64,000 nt of DNA from Smittium mucronatum (taxonomy: Eukaryota; Kickxellomycota; Harpellomycetes; Harpellales; Legeriomycetaceae): NCBI GenBank assembly GCA_001953115.1, contig LSSL01007797.1, positions 42,655 to 106,654 of the forward strand. Direction: 5' to 3'. Positions 46,757-60,200 of the stretch are shown here, piece after piece. How positions within the stretch are numbered: the stretch's first letter is position 1; the number at the start of each line of letters is the position of its first letter. Below the pieces are notes generated by a model. That model saw nothing but the letters and a program-made list of their open reading frames with translations, made no database searches and was not told the origin of the DNA. A program made the translations under genes and the position numbers.

Positions 46757-46868
46757 GAATTATTATTAATATTAAAAATTTAGCCTGCTGGATATTATAG
46801 ATAATATAAAAATGGAATTTATCAGTAAGGAGAGATAAAATCAGGATACTGATATTGCCCTACCAGAT

Positions 46869-47642
46869 ATGTATAAAAAACTAAAAAAAAAAAAAATAAA
46901 AATGGGTAAAAAACATACATCAAGTTTAAAATTAATTAAAATAGGAAATTGGAATAATATAAATTACGGGAAAAGAATAATAAATCAAGAATATAAAGAA
47001 AAACAAGTAAAAAAAATAATTGGAACTATATTTAAAGAATGGGCCAGTATAACTGAACCGGTATTCATATACAGATTAACAGAAGTAAAAATAATAATGT
47101 ATTATTGGACACCAAATGACAGCTTAGTATCTTTTAAAGAATTAGAAATAAGTATTTCTCAATTAATAACATATATTTCTAAATTATTTGGTCTTAAAGT
47201 ACGTTTCGATATCGTTTATCTTAATAGACCTTTTTTATCTAGTAATATATTAGCTGAATTTATTGGTATTAATATAAGAAAATATACATTAGTAAAAATA
47301 GGAGCCAAATTAATGAAATTAATTTGAATGAAAAAAGAAATAAAGGGATCTGAAATATCTTATAATTATAAAAATATTAAATCTGGAGTTCTACATAAAA
47401 CTTTTAAAAGTTATATTTCAGGTATTAAATGTGTATTAAGTGGTAGAATAATGAAAAGAAAAAGTGCTAATAGAAGTAAAAAACAAATTTTTAATAAAGG
47501 TTCTTTTCATTTTAATTCTTTCCCTTCTTTAATAGATTATCGTAATGCTTATATTTTAACATGAGGTATTGGTGGTAAATATATAAAAAATGGTTCTATT
47601 GGTATAAAAATTTTTATTAATAATTCAATTTCACTTCTTTAA
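46869..47642 (+). CDS. rps3: mitochondrial ribosomal protein S3 (Var1-like)
   Basis: Small-subunit ribosomal protein. 257 residues if TGA is Trp (two TGA codons at 47325 and 47562), ending TAA at 47640. It starts MYKKLKKKKIKMGKKHTSSL: very basic, Lys/Asn-rich as in fungal Rps3. Conserved C-terminal features: KTFKSYISGIKCVLSGRIMK, RSKKQIFNKGSF, SLIDYRNAYILTWGIGGKYI and GSIGIKIFI. Read as one gene only under code 4. It lies between trnW and nad4 on the plus strand. Confidence 0.88.
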
Positions 47643-47838
47643 ATTTTTATTTAATTCCCAGCTAATATCAATTATACCTTTATAAAAATTAATAATTAAT
47701 TATATAATAATCTTTCCTATATTAAACTTAATACTGCATATATTTATGGCATATATTTAATATGACTACAATATATATTGCCAAGCAAAGATTTATATTT
47801 CGGATATACAAATTATAACTTTTACATTACTAAATATA

Positions 47839-47899
47839 TAGAATTATATTAGGTAAATTAACGACTTATGTTAATAAGGTTCAAATCCTTAAAATTCTA
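47839..47899 (+). tRNA. tRNA-like sequence, probably degenerate
   Basis: 61 nt with a perfect TAGAATT/AATTCTA acceptor stem and a clean T-arm AAGG-TTCAAAT-CCTT, but no proper D-arm, and an anticodon-like hairpin TTAAC-GACTTAT-GTTAA that lacks T33. Either a decayed tRNA or an armless relic; identity not assigned. Confidence 0.35.
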
Positions 47900-47975
47900 A
47901 AAAATTATAAAAAAAAAAAAAAAAAAATCATATAATAGGAAGTATTAAAAATAAAATGAATGAAAAAAAAAAATT

Positions 47976-49505
47976 ATGTTATTATTATTATTATTAGTTC
48001 CAATTATAGGATCTTTAATTGTTTTAACGATTAATAATACTTTATTAATCAAAAAAGTAGGTTTATTTACAAGTATTATAGAATTTATAATTGTAATAAT
48101 GATCTGGATAGTATATGATTATAATAATCCAGATTATGTATACACACAATTATTCGGAAATATAAGATTTGGTATAGATACTATATCATTATTATTTATT
48201 ATATTAACTGCTTTTATAATGCCAATAGCAATATTAGCTGGTTGGGGAATAAAAGAAAAAATAAAAGAATTTATAGTATTATTATTATTATTAGAATCAA
48301 TATTTATTTTTATTTTTACGTCATTAGATATTGTTATTTTTTATATTTTTTTTGAAAGTTCTTTAATACCAATGTTTTTTTTAATAGGTTTATATGGTAG
48401 TGATCCACAAGGTATGTATAAAGGAATTAAAAATAAAAAAAGAACTAGAATATATGCAACATATCAATTTTTTTTAATGACATTTGCAGGATCATTATTA
48501 ATGTTATTTAGTATATTAAAATTATATTCTTATTTAGGAACTACAGATTATTTATTAATATCAACATCTTATATTGATTATTATACACAATCTTTATTAT
48601 GGTTAGGGTTTTTTATTTCTTTTGCTATAAAAACACCACTTATACCATTTCATCAATGGTTACCTTTAGCTCATACTGAAGCTCCTTTAACTGGTTCAAT
48701 AATATTAGCTGCTTTGATGTTAAAATTAGCTACTTATGGGTTTATAAAATATTCTTTAATTTTATTTCCTTCAGCTTCTTCTTATTTTACTCCTTTAATA
48801 ATGACATTAAGTATAATAAGTCTAATTTATTCTTCTTTTTCTACTTTAAGACAAATAGATATTAAAAAAATTATAGCTTATAGTTCTATAGGTCATATGG
48901 CTATTATTATTTTAGCTCTTTTTAGTAATTCTTATCATGGTCTTTCAGGTGCTTTATTTTTTTCTCTTGCTCATGGTTTAACTTCTCCAGTTTTATTTAT
49001 TTGTGTAGGTATTTTATATGAAATATTTCATACTAGAACTTTACTTTATTTTAAAGGTCTTTCTATTTATCTTCCTTATTTCTCTTTTTTATTTTTTATT
49101 CTAATTTTAGCTAACATGTCTACTCCTTTAACTTCTAATTTTATTGGTGAATTCTTATCTTTTATCGGTATCTTTAAATTTAATTTATCTTTTACAGCTA
49201 TTCTAGCTACTTTTAGTATTATTATAGTACCTATTTATTCTATTTGGTTCTTTTCTCGTGGATTCTTTGGTTCTTATAGTCTTTATCTTCTATCTAATAA
49301 GGATTTTACTTTTAGAGATTTTCATTTAATTATCCCTCTTTTTCTAGCTGTTATTTTTACTGGTATTTTTCCAAATATATTTTTAGATATATTTGAATAT
49401 TCAGTATCAACAATACCAACATTATCTTTTGCAATAGTACCCTTTATAAAAAAATCAAATAATTTAGAAAAAAAAAAATTAATATTAAAAATAGATTGAT
49501 ATTAA
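47976..49505 (+). CDS. nad4: NADH dehydrogenase subunit 4
   Basis: Antiporter-like subunit of complex I, plus strand, no introns. 509 residues, ending I-D-W(TGA)-Y then TAA at 49503-49505; under the standard code it would stop two codons earlier. Conserved: FFESSLIPMFFLIGLYGS, TPLIPFHQWLPLAHTEAP (essential Lys and His region), GSIILAALMLKLATYGF, AYSSIGHMAIIILALFSN, LAHGLTSPVLFICVGILYE. ATG at 47976 follows an A-rich leader. A second long frame opens at 49463 and overlaps the gene's end. Confidence 0.96.
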
Positions 49506-49507
49506 TT

Positions 49508-50518
49508 TGAAAATTTTTATTAGTAATTAGTCTTATAAGTATTACAATATATATATATAGTAAGAATTTATTAATAAATTGTATAACTAATAGTTTAGTT
49601 AATTTATTTTTTTTATTTATAATATTATTTTACCTAGATGATTATAAATTATCAAAAGATATAATAATTAAAAATTTTCAAATTACTATTTTCATTATCT
49701 TTAGTATTTATATAATATATATTATATCATTTGAAAGGCTTTATAATTTAAATGATATTGTAACTTATATAGATTCGGAAGATCTAAAAGATGTAATAGC
49801 AAATAAAGATATTACTTTTAAAGGTAAAATAGTATTAAATGAAAAAGCTGGAGCTGAATTAGCAAAAGGAGTCTCAAATATGGCTGTTAATGTAGGATTA
49901 GGTACATGCGTTAGTGCTTTAGCCCTAGCAGCAAGTAAAGTACTAGTAAAAGCTTCAATACCACCAATTCAAAAAGTAAGTTTAATTGTTAGTAGTGGAG
50001 CGTTAGGTGTCATCGTAGATGAAGGAATTAATGCAATCAATACTCAAATATATGAAAAAAAGAGTATAAGTAAAGATTTAAATAATGAGATTAACCAATT
50101 ACCGGAAAATATTAATTTATTTGTAGATACTATAAAAAATATTTCTCCTTTAGAAACTTTATTAAATTGAAGTTACTACGTAACTTCAATATGTATTTGG
50201 TTATTATTTATTTTAATAATACAAATATCATTAAAAGTTTATGTTAATAATGAACCTAAATTAAATTTTATAGATTTAATAATACCTAATTATAGCAATA
50301 TAATTAAATTATATATATATAAATTAATTAAACTTAATAAAACTATGAATCTATTTTATTCTTTTTTAGCTTCCAAGGATGCAATCCGCAGGGAGCGAAT
50401 AGCTTTATTTTTATTATTAGTAGGTTTATTTGCTTCTCTTTATTTTTCATTAGAATTATGTAATAATCTTGATAGCCGTACCGGTAGGTACAGAAATTAT
50501 CATGGTAAAAATAATTAA
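49508..50518 (+). CDS. unidentified hydrophobic ORF directly behind nad4
   Basis: About 337 codons under code 4 (TGA at 49508 and 50168). The frame is +2 relative to nad4 and opens at 49463, inside it; there is no ATG before 49880 (MAVNVGLGTCVSALALAASK), so it starts at a non-ATG codon or arises by frameshifting from nad4. Features: three N-terminal membrane segments, a Gly/Ala-rich stretch (IPPIQKVSLIVSSGALGVIV), and two C-terminal membrane segments. Three foreign pieces sit in frame: a 23-bp palindrome (50167), a type B element (50368, adding [11 protein letters not shown]) and a GTACC-GGTA-GGTAC hairpin (50478). Function unknown; position and character recall the tail modules of Cox1 and Cob. 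Confidence 0.65.
50167..50189. repeat. 23-bp perfect palindrome inside an ORF
   Basis: TTGAAGTTAC-TAC-GTAACTTCAA. It supplies codons WSYYVTS, including the in-frame TGA, to the ORF behind nad4. Member of the GTTAC/GTAAC hairpin family. Confidence 0.85.
50368..50404 (+). repeat. 37-bp element, type B (copy 2)
   Basis: AGCTTCCAAGGATGCAATCC to GGGAGCGAATAGCT inside the ORF behind nad4. Removing 33 bp would leave TTT TTA GCT TTA TTT, a smooth membrane segment. Confidence 0.92.
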
Positions 50519-50589
50519 AATAACCCTGAAATAATATAATACCCCCTAATTAAAAGTACATATTAACTAATATTATTCGAGAGTGAAGA

Positions 50590-51418
50590 TTGAATAATAA
50601 ACTAAGGGTAATAAAATTGGATATTTTAGTCTCAATATTTGACTGTTCTGATTTTAGTTTTGCTATAGAGGTAGTGTCAAATATGTTCAAAATTTTTATA
50701 TTAAAGGAAATTACATTCTTACTTTATTCTAATACCCTTATTTTTTTTATTTTTAAAAGTTATTGTATTGAGCTTTTACAAGTATATTAACACGTATTTA
50801 TTGAAATAAATTCTGCATTTAAAGAGTTAGTTCAATATTTTAAAGATATAAAGTTTTAAATAATTTAGATTTGCCTATAATATGGATAACATCATCAGGC
50901 TTATAAATAAGACAAAATTATGTTCGAATGGATAAAAAAAGAGTATCCACTTCTATATATAAAAATCGGAACCAAATAACTATATCATATCCTACTACTG
51001 ATCTTAATAAAAGAAAACAAAGTTTAGCTTTTATGCCAAATTTTATTCATTCTATGGATGCTACTACTTTATCTTTATTTGTAAATCAAAACTAATTTCT
51101 TCTCAATAAAATTGTACTTTTAATTTATTTACAATTCATGATTGTTTTGCTACTACGGCTGATTTAATTAATATTTTGAATATTGAGGTAAGAGAAATTT
51201 TTATGAAAATTTATGCAAATCCTAAGTTTATTCTTACTTTACATAATATGTTTCTTGAGTATATTGAAAAAATCAACCAATTTACAATTGGTGGTGAAGA
51301 AAAAAATTTTATCTTCGGACCTAAGACTAAAATAAAAATTCCAATTACACCTAATATAGACCTTAAAAATAAAGATTTAATGTCTAATCAGCTTAAATCT
51401 ATCTATTTTATTAATTAA
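50590..51418 (+). pseudogene. T7-like RNA polymerase remnant (linear-plasmid origin)
   Basis: The last third of a single-subunit RNA polymerase. RKQSLAFMPNFIHSMDATTL (51015-51080) matches the PNFIHSxDA motif; FTIHDCFATTADLINIL, with VREIFMKIYANPKF following (51125-51225), matches the HDxF catalytic motif C. These are in different frames, so at least one frameshift lies near 51090-51120. The ORF continues to TAA at 51416. Further 5' the sequence (50590-50900; LDILVSIFDCSDFSFAIEVV) is too decayed to place firmly. Likely an integrated mitochondrial plasmid gene. Confidence 0.75.
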
Positions 51419-51486
51419 TTTCTACTTTTCAAATTCCAACAATTTAATAAACATAAACATGTGAAATTAAATAATTAAACTTTGTA

Positions 51487-51621
51487 TGATTGCATTACTT
51501 CTTCTTGTTATTATAACTCCTTTTTATTATTTATATTCCTTAATTCACCTTAATGTAGTGAATAGTAATGTTATTCTTATTAAAGACTTTACTCGCAATG
51601 ATTTAAAATCTTACCACTAAG
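51487..51621 (+). CDS. small hydrophobic ORF
   Basis: ATG to TAA, 44 residues, MIALLLLVIITPFYYLYSLI, then HLNVVNSNVILIKDFTRNDL. One membrane segment with a hydrophilic tail. No family recognised. It could be part of the plasmid debris or a chance frame. Confidence 0.3.
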
Positions 51622-54162
51622 GGTAATATATCTGAATATGATATAATAGATGATTACCTTTATGCTTATATCTTTAACTTTTAAATTGTAAGAACTACAA
51701 TGCTTAATATTTGGTTAATTCTTTTCGAGTTATTTCTTTTATAATTGAGATCTTTACAAGTAATTTATTTTTGAATTAGGATTTCCTCGTATATAATTCC
51801 CTTCAATTTATTTAACTTATAAAATTCCTGATTTGTAAAACGAGTAGATTCAATTTGAGAGATACAAGATATAATTAACGTACTATAAGTGTAACCGTTA
51901 ATTATATGGGTATAATATCCCGGTTCTTACGAACCTATATGATATATACAATGTACTAGGTTAGGGAATAAAACTGAAATTAAATTTTACGGAAAAAAAA
52001 TCATTTAGAAATTAAAAGTACACAAATTAATGAGATTTTAAAAAGACCATCTCTCCTAGATAATATTTCAGGTAAATTATCTGCAAATTTAATAATTAAT
52101 GAGGATGGTAATATGACGACTATGGAATTAGAAAAAGAAAAGTAGAACATAGATGGCTTGTAATATACGTAGAAAAGAGTAAAAAGAAAAAAAAAAAGGA
52201 CATAAAAATAATAAAAAGAGACACTTTGTGTTTGGAATATTTAGAATAGAAATATAGATAAATATAAATCTAAAAATATAAGATAAATAATAATGTAAAT
52301 AGGAATATAATTATCAGTTAGTTTATTACAAGGTTATCTTTATTCAATATATATATAATACAAAAAATATTTTTTGTATTATAAGTTTGATGCCCGTGAA
52401 TAAATAAGTAAAATATAAAATAATATAAATAAAATACATAACATACATTATTCCTATATATACTGATTTCTAATTAGAATAATGATATATATAAATATAA
52501 AAGTATAATATATAATAATACAGTCAGTCAATCATAAATAGGAGTAATAATTTTTTAAAAAGTTATCATAAATCTTATCTATTTTATGATTTAGGGTATT
52601 ATTTTTTAATTTTAATATATGGATTTTATTATTATGAGCATCTAATAATTATATATTCAAAAGTTATCTTAAAATATAAAAGAGATAAAGGTATTATCCT
52701 TTATTTTATAGTTCAGTTATTTTTATACGTTAACGTTGTTAACCTTACTTATGTTTTTACAGAATAAAAATATACATTAAATACTACCTAATATAAACCA
52801 GAATACTATAATTAAGGCATTATGTATGTTCGATTACAACTAAAAAAAAGCGAATTAGTAAAAAATTAATTTAAACCATAAAATAAAAAATATAAATTAA
52901 AAAAAAAAACATAATATTCATTGATAACATGAAAATATTTTGATATACTGTAAAATTAAATAAGTAGTAAAAATATTACTCCATTTTTTATTATACCTGG
53001 AACTTTTTTATAAATATCATACTTTAAAGCCTACTAATTATCCTCCTAAACTTATAGTATAAAAATTTATAGTACATAGTACAATTATAATATTTATATA
53101 AAAAAATATATTATGGTACCGTTACTACGTAACCTGGATTATAGTAATATATTATATAATCAAGTAATATTAATACCTAAAAAGTAGGAGGAAGAGCCTT
53201 CCTAAGATGTTGTATTATTGGTATAATATATAATATGGTATATAATAATAAATAATATAATGATATTAATAATTACTTTAGAATTATAATAAATATAAAA
53301 TAATATGATAATAAATAATAAATAATAGACCAGATACGAAGTATCTGGGTTGAATTATTATATTATACATTATAAACTATATAAATCCCTTTTATACTTA
53401 CAACAGATATTAAATAATAAAAGATACGTAATATCTGAATAAATATTAAGTAGAATGCAAAGCATGGAATAATAAATAAAACATAGTAATATAATAGTAC
53501 TACGTACGGAATTAAATAATACCTTATATACTTTAATAATATATAAATTTAAAGGATACAAAATTATAATATAGATAATTGTCTTGATAATCCATAAACA
53601 TTTCCTTAATTGTTTATATAACGTTTATAGTTTTAGAATTAATTACCCTAGTAAAATTTATTTTATATAAAAGATCATTACTATACATAACGGATCTATA
53701 TAATCCTTACCATAATGTTATTATTTTTAATAAAATATATATACTTATTTAAGTTTATAAGGGATAATTCGTACATAAAGCTACTGATATTTATTAAACA
53801 AATTACATATAATAATGAATAAACTTAATAATGTAATATATAGAATATGATTATTAATTTAAATATATAAATTATACATATACACATATATAAATATCTG
53901 TATACTAATTATATTTAACCACATCTATCGATGTGTTAAGAATATTAGAATTAATATATTAAGTAACATTTTGACTATTAATATTATAGTTTATAATTAG
54001 AGAGTATATTAAATAAAACATACATATTTAGTACATTATTAGATTAATAAAAATTAAATAAATATATTAATATAAAAGAAGCTCCGAGTAACCTATTATA
54101 TAATAAAATTCATGTTATGTAAAAAATAATATATTCCTAAATAACTTTTCACGCCTTTTAAG

Positions 54163-54199
54163 AGCTTCCAAGGATGCAATCCGCAGGGAGCGAATAGCT
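54163..54199 (+). repeat. 37-bp element, type B (copy 3)
   Basis: Same sequence as copy 2, in intergenic DNA (flanks TTTTAAG and AATAAA). Confidence 0.92.
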
Positions 54200-57177
54200 A
54201 ATAAAAATATATTATGTATAATATGAGAATATGTAGTTATGAAGAGGTACTTAAAAATATTAATAATAGATTAGAGAGTATATATAGTTAATAATAATAT
54301 ATATGGAATAATAAGAAAAAATGTATATTTAACCTATTTTACGTAGTACATTATATAATTTATATTTATCAATCACCTAAATAAAAGGATATCCATTAGA
54401 TAGATAATTAATATATCCATTATATTAATAATAAAGTATAAGGGTTACGAAGTAACGGTATTATATATAACATATCATTATAATAAGAATATGTATTATT
54501 TTCAATATTACGTGTGGTTAATAATTACCGTACCTTAGGTACTACGTATAATAAATTATACTGATTATTTTTGTATTATATCTATTTATCATACTAAGTA
54601 CGGGTATATACCAATTATTGGTATAATAAGTATATTAACCATATATTTGGTATCAGGTCCCACTAATTTATAGTATTATATTACTTAATAATAAATGTTA
54701 ATATCAAAATAAAGAATAGATATGTTATACTTTATATCAATGTATATATATTCTACTTAATATATAAATTCATTTTATATATGTTATACTTTATAATATA
54801 TATATGTATATATGTAATATTCTTTTATAGTTATACCGTTATTTAATTACGAATTTATTTATGTAATAGAAATAATATAGAAAATATCAAAAAAGTATAA
54901 TAGAATAATAGAATACAATATAGAACAGTATATGTTAATAATAAATATAATATTATATGTTAATAGTTTAGAATTAATATAAATTTATCTAGAATATTAA
55001 TACTATTAATATATTATCTCACCTATATTGTAATAATTATTAAGAATAATAATATTTATATATACTACGGTATTATATATGCTTTAATAATATATATTAA
55101 CTATTTATTATATTAACTAAAAATAGATTATTACTAAGAATATATCACATACGTAGTATGTTTAATAAGAATAAAAATATACTAAGAAAAATAATAAAAA
55201 ATAATATATAACAAATATTCATTATAAAGGCGTTGTTAAACAACGGGGAGTAAATATATTAGAATATTATAAATAAATATCTAAGATATAATGAGTAAAA
55301 TGATAATATAGTAAGGAATAAATATATACATATCTTAAATATTATCTTTCTATTATATCTTATAAAATTATTATTACCTCATTGTCCACATACGAAGTAT
55401 GTTCTCTTTTGTACTGATTATTTCTCTTTTTATCATACCAAATACTACATATTTCCCTTATTTAGTAAATATTAATAATCTCATTAGGTTAAGCATCAAT
55501 AATGCCGTTGGTTATATATTATTATTCTAATTAATGTAAATAGAATTAATTAATATATAATGTAATATTAGTAGAAATTTAATAACATACGTAGTATATG
55601 GACATATATATGAGCATCCCTTAATAATATTATTACTATAACGACGTAAGGGTAAATACTACTACAAGTAGCGTTATTTACTTTACATATTAGTAAAATT
55701 ACTAATACAGATAATTCTAAATAGATTATTACAGTATAAAAATATGAACATACTATTATCCTTTCTTTAATAAAAATAAATATAATAAGGTACTTTGTTT
55801 TATTTAATATATTTACTTATTCTAAATTATAATATTAATAGTCATAATGTAACTTTATAATTATTATGAATTATACTATGAAAAGAGTTAAAATATTATA
55901 ATAATACCCATGCTCATATATGTGTCTATTATTTCTATTATTTAATTTATACTTAATTTTCATAATTTTACATTATAAAATGTAGTTTATTATTATATGT
56001 AAGTAATTTCCACATATATGCCGATAATTTATAAAAATCTAATTTTTTTATGTTAATAAAGTCATCAGGACTTTATTAAATATTAACAAGACAATAAATA
56101 GGTGCCTAAATAATTTATCATAATAAATATCATAATATTTATAATTTTTAAAACATGAAAATATTTTACTTAAACATTATACCAGTACTAAATACAGGTA
56201 TCTCAGAGATGATATTCTTTATATTTTAAAGATTAGTTGGACACTTAAAATATCTAGTTAAATTACTTTTTAGATTACACCTTTAATATTTAAAATCATT
56301 AAAGTGTATATTTAGTACCTGATTAACCTAAAACATTACATAATTGTAATATTTTCCATTTAATATACTCTCTTTTTTTGTATTTTAAAATTTCAAAAAT
56401 CCTATTTTGAAAATTATGCAAATTATGAAAATCTTTTTGTATACTGGTAAATAAAAAGGTGAACACCGCTGAAACCTGAATTTTAATATAATTTTATCTT
56501 AGTAAAAATTTTACTCCTCTTTTCTTATTATGTCTTATCTACCTGGTCCTCATCCATATACTAATTAAGTAGAAATAGAAGTAGTAAGAATAAAACCAGT
56601 TACGAAGTAACTGGATTAACTTATGATTCGTAATTAAATTGTATTATACAATTAAAATTTATTATAACATTCAATAAATTAGAATCCAGTCAATTATATT
56701 AATAATAATAAATAGATATTTAGTAATTATTCTATTATATTTACTTATTATTCAATGAGATTCATTATGATTACATAATATCTTTCTTAATTCTTACCTA
56801 GTTAGCTTAGATTGTTATCCAATTAATTATATAATCAGTAATAAAAAGGCCAGTAACTTCGTAACTGGTTATGATTATATAATATTACTCTAAGATTAAT
56901 TATTATTGAATTCCATTTTTTTATTTTAATCTTAGTTATTATTTTATTATAATATTTAGTCCTCCTAAAATCCATATGGTAATAATACCTTGTTAACACA
57001 TAAAATACTATGACCCCCCATCTAAGATGGGGGGCTTCCCGGTTTACTCGTATTAATCTACTTATTTAATTCTAATATTGTTATATATTCTAAATAATGA
57101 GATATTATACTTTAAATATATTAAATCTAGTAATAAAATATACCATGCTTAGCATTTAGATAAATTAATTTAGAATT

Positions 57178-57232
57178 GTTATAATATCTATTAATGTTAT
57201 AATATCTATTAATGTTATAATATCTATTATGT
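57178..57232. repeat. 18-bp tandem repeat, about three copies
   Basis: Unit GTTATAATATCTATTAAT, twice complete and once partial, followed by a CCAGTAACTTCGTTACTGG palindrome. Confidence 0.85.
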
Positions 57233-60200
57233 TATCCAGTAACTTCGTTACTGGTAATATTCTAAATAATTTTTTATCAATTATTTAATAATAATCAAGT
57301 ATAATAATAAAATAATAAATGTAATAATAAAGGATATAGTTAATAATAATTTATTAATATAGAAAATACAAATATATTTGAATAATTATAATATTATGGC
57401 AATATATAATTATATAAGACTATGATATAAAGAATATACATTAATAAAGTATTATAGGTAAAATAGTTAATAATCAACAATATGTATTTTAATAACAAAA
57501 TATAATTTAAAATATTAAAGTATGAAAGAGTAATATAGAATAAAAGATATAAAAATATATCTAACTATATTAATATATTGTAATAATTATAAAAAGATTA
57601 ATAGATAATCCATATCATTATACCTAATAAAAGTAGAATAGAGAGAGTATATATTTTATTATAATATTATGGCACTAATGAATATTTTAATTAAATAATT
57701 ATTCAAGTATATTCTTATATTTTTTAAATAAATCACTGGGTATTGTAGTACCTAAGGTACGGTATAGATAAAACATTATTATTATAGATTTATAAGATAT
57801 ATAATAATTGTATTATATTATTAAAGTATATAACAATTATGATAGAATTAATATTTTATAAAAGATATTAATAGGCTCCATAGGTAACTATTAGATAAAT
57901 ATAGTTAAAATAATTATCAATAATTATTTTACTAACAATTTAATTATTATAGTATATTTATATAATTAGATAAAAAATCTATCTAGATAATAATTGTAAG
58001 ATCTATAGAATAATAATGTTTAGAATATTATTTTAATATTATTAAGAGGTATATTATTGTCTATTTATTTTATATTAATAATATTCTTAATCCAATATTT
58101 ATCTTAATATATAAATCCATAGTCATTATACTTAATTTTATAAAGTATTATACCTAATTACTACTTATGACTGTATTACTATCATATATTTTATTATTAT
58201 TTTATATAATGATAGATTTCTAGTATAAAGATAAACATTATCGATAATTATATATCATGTTAATATTTATTATAATAATACTATATAGGTAAGATAAATA
58301 TATTCTAATATACTGCCCTCTAATAGTATAGATTATTACTAGTTATATTTTATTATATAAAATATTTCTAAAAAATATTTATTCCAGGTACTATGTATCC
58401 TAGAATTAATGAAATATAGCCATATATTCCTTATTATAATTCTATCTAATTTATTGTTATTTATAATAAACTTATAACCTATATAATAGCATATTGCTAT
58501 TGTCTGTTTATAATAAAATATACTAGAAAATAGTAATATACTTATAAAATATAATATTTAATATAATGTTATAATTTATTAATAGGTTATATTAAATAGC
58601 CAGATAATAATATAGACTATAATACTAATTATACATTATTTCTAGAATATAAAAATATAATATTTAGAATAATAAAAAATTAAAAATTTTTATAAAACAT
58701 ATGTGATATAAAGGGTACATAGATTAAGGTGTACATCTTTTTTATTATTATAGCAAATGCATTGCATTTGGGTTTTATATTACAGATAGGAACTATCTTA
58801 TACTTAATACATCCTTACATCTATTGATATTTTATTAGTTTTTTTATAAATATAAATTATTGATATCCATATACTATCGTATGTTCATAATTATTATTTC
58901 TTAATATTATTATTATATTTTAATTAATATTATTAATTATATACCACATGTTATACATGGGTATACTTCCTTGAATTATTCTTTATATTTCCCTTTATTT
59001 AGTGATAATTTATTTATATTTATTATATAATCCGTCATGTTCATAACGACTAATCCAGATAAGTACTATATTTTTTATCTCTTTTTATATTATTATATTA
59101 TAAATAAATATATTTATTTCTATTTTTATTATATAATTCACTTTTATATTTTCACTACATTTATGATAATCCTGTTCATAAAACTCACTTTATAAAAGTA
59201 TATTCCTTAAACTACATATATATTCACACTACGTGTGGGGAGTCTATTTAGTATATATAATTTTTACTATTATATATATATTATATTCATATTATTATAA
59301 GAAGTATTTACTTAAAAGATATATTGGTATTTCATTATTTTATATATATTAAATATTATTATATTCCTGATATTACCTCTCTTCTATTTAATTTGGTATA
59401 AATTATTATTTTTCTATTATTATTTATCTATATTTATTATTAATCATATTATTATTATATTTTTATCCTTTATTCCACACTACGTGTGCCCCCATATATA
59501 CTATGCGTTTATTATAAATATAATACAAAATACTATTAATTTAGGTATATATATATTAAAAATTATATTATTATACTACATATCCTTTTCACTACGTTCA
59601 GTATATTACATATCTTTTATATTATTATACTACATGATCTATATTATATTTTTATATATTTTTTACTTTATTTTTTATTATGATCGCCGCTCAATGACCC
59701 TCTATTATTTATCTCTTTTTATATTACCCCAAATGCATTGCATTTGGCTTTCCACCGTTATCTAAGATAACTGTATTCCCTTAATATTATCTCTTCACAT
59801 ACTTCGTATGTCTATTACTTTAATCTTATTTTATTTATATTATACATTAATATATTTGTACTATGTACGAAGCCTATGAATAGTATATAATTATATTACG
59901 TACCTAAATTATTATGTACATTAATATATAGATAATATTAATATTATCATTTCAGTTACTACGTAACTGGGTCTTTTTTATTTACTTTCTTATTTATATT
60001 ATATTTTCAACATCTATCTATGTGGTTTATTTACATTTTCTTTTAGCTTCCCGTCAATGCAGTCTACTCCATGCTCCCTCCTTTTCTTTTTCCATTTTAC
60101 CTAGTTCAATTTTTCCATTATATATTTAGTATTTAATTTATTCTATGAACCCATTCTTATTGAACTAGTTCTATGAACCCATTCTTATTTTATTAATTCT

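Noticed and set aside
53370..53561. 63-codon minus-strand frame
   Set aside because: AT-rich chance frame containing hairpin repeats.
59484..59765. 93-codon plus-strand frame in the AT-rich region
   Set aside because: Low-complexity Ile/Tyr/Leu string expected by chance in this composition.
53100..60000. CRISPR-like array from the many short repeats
   Set aside because: Repeats are palindromes at irregular spacing with no constant-length spacers, in an organelle genome.
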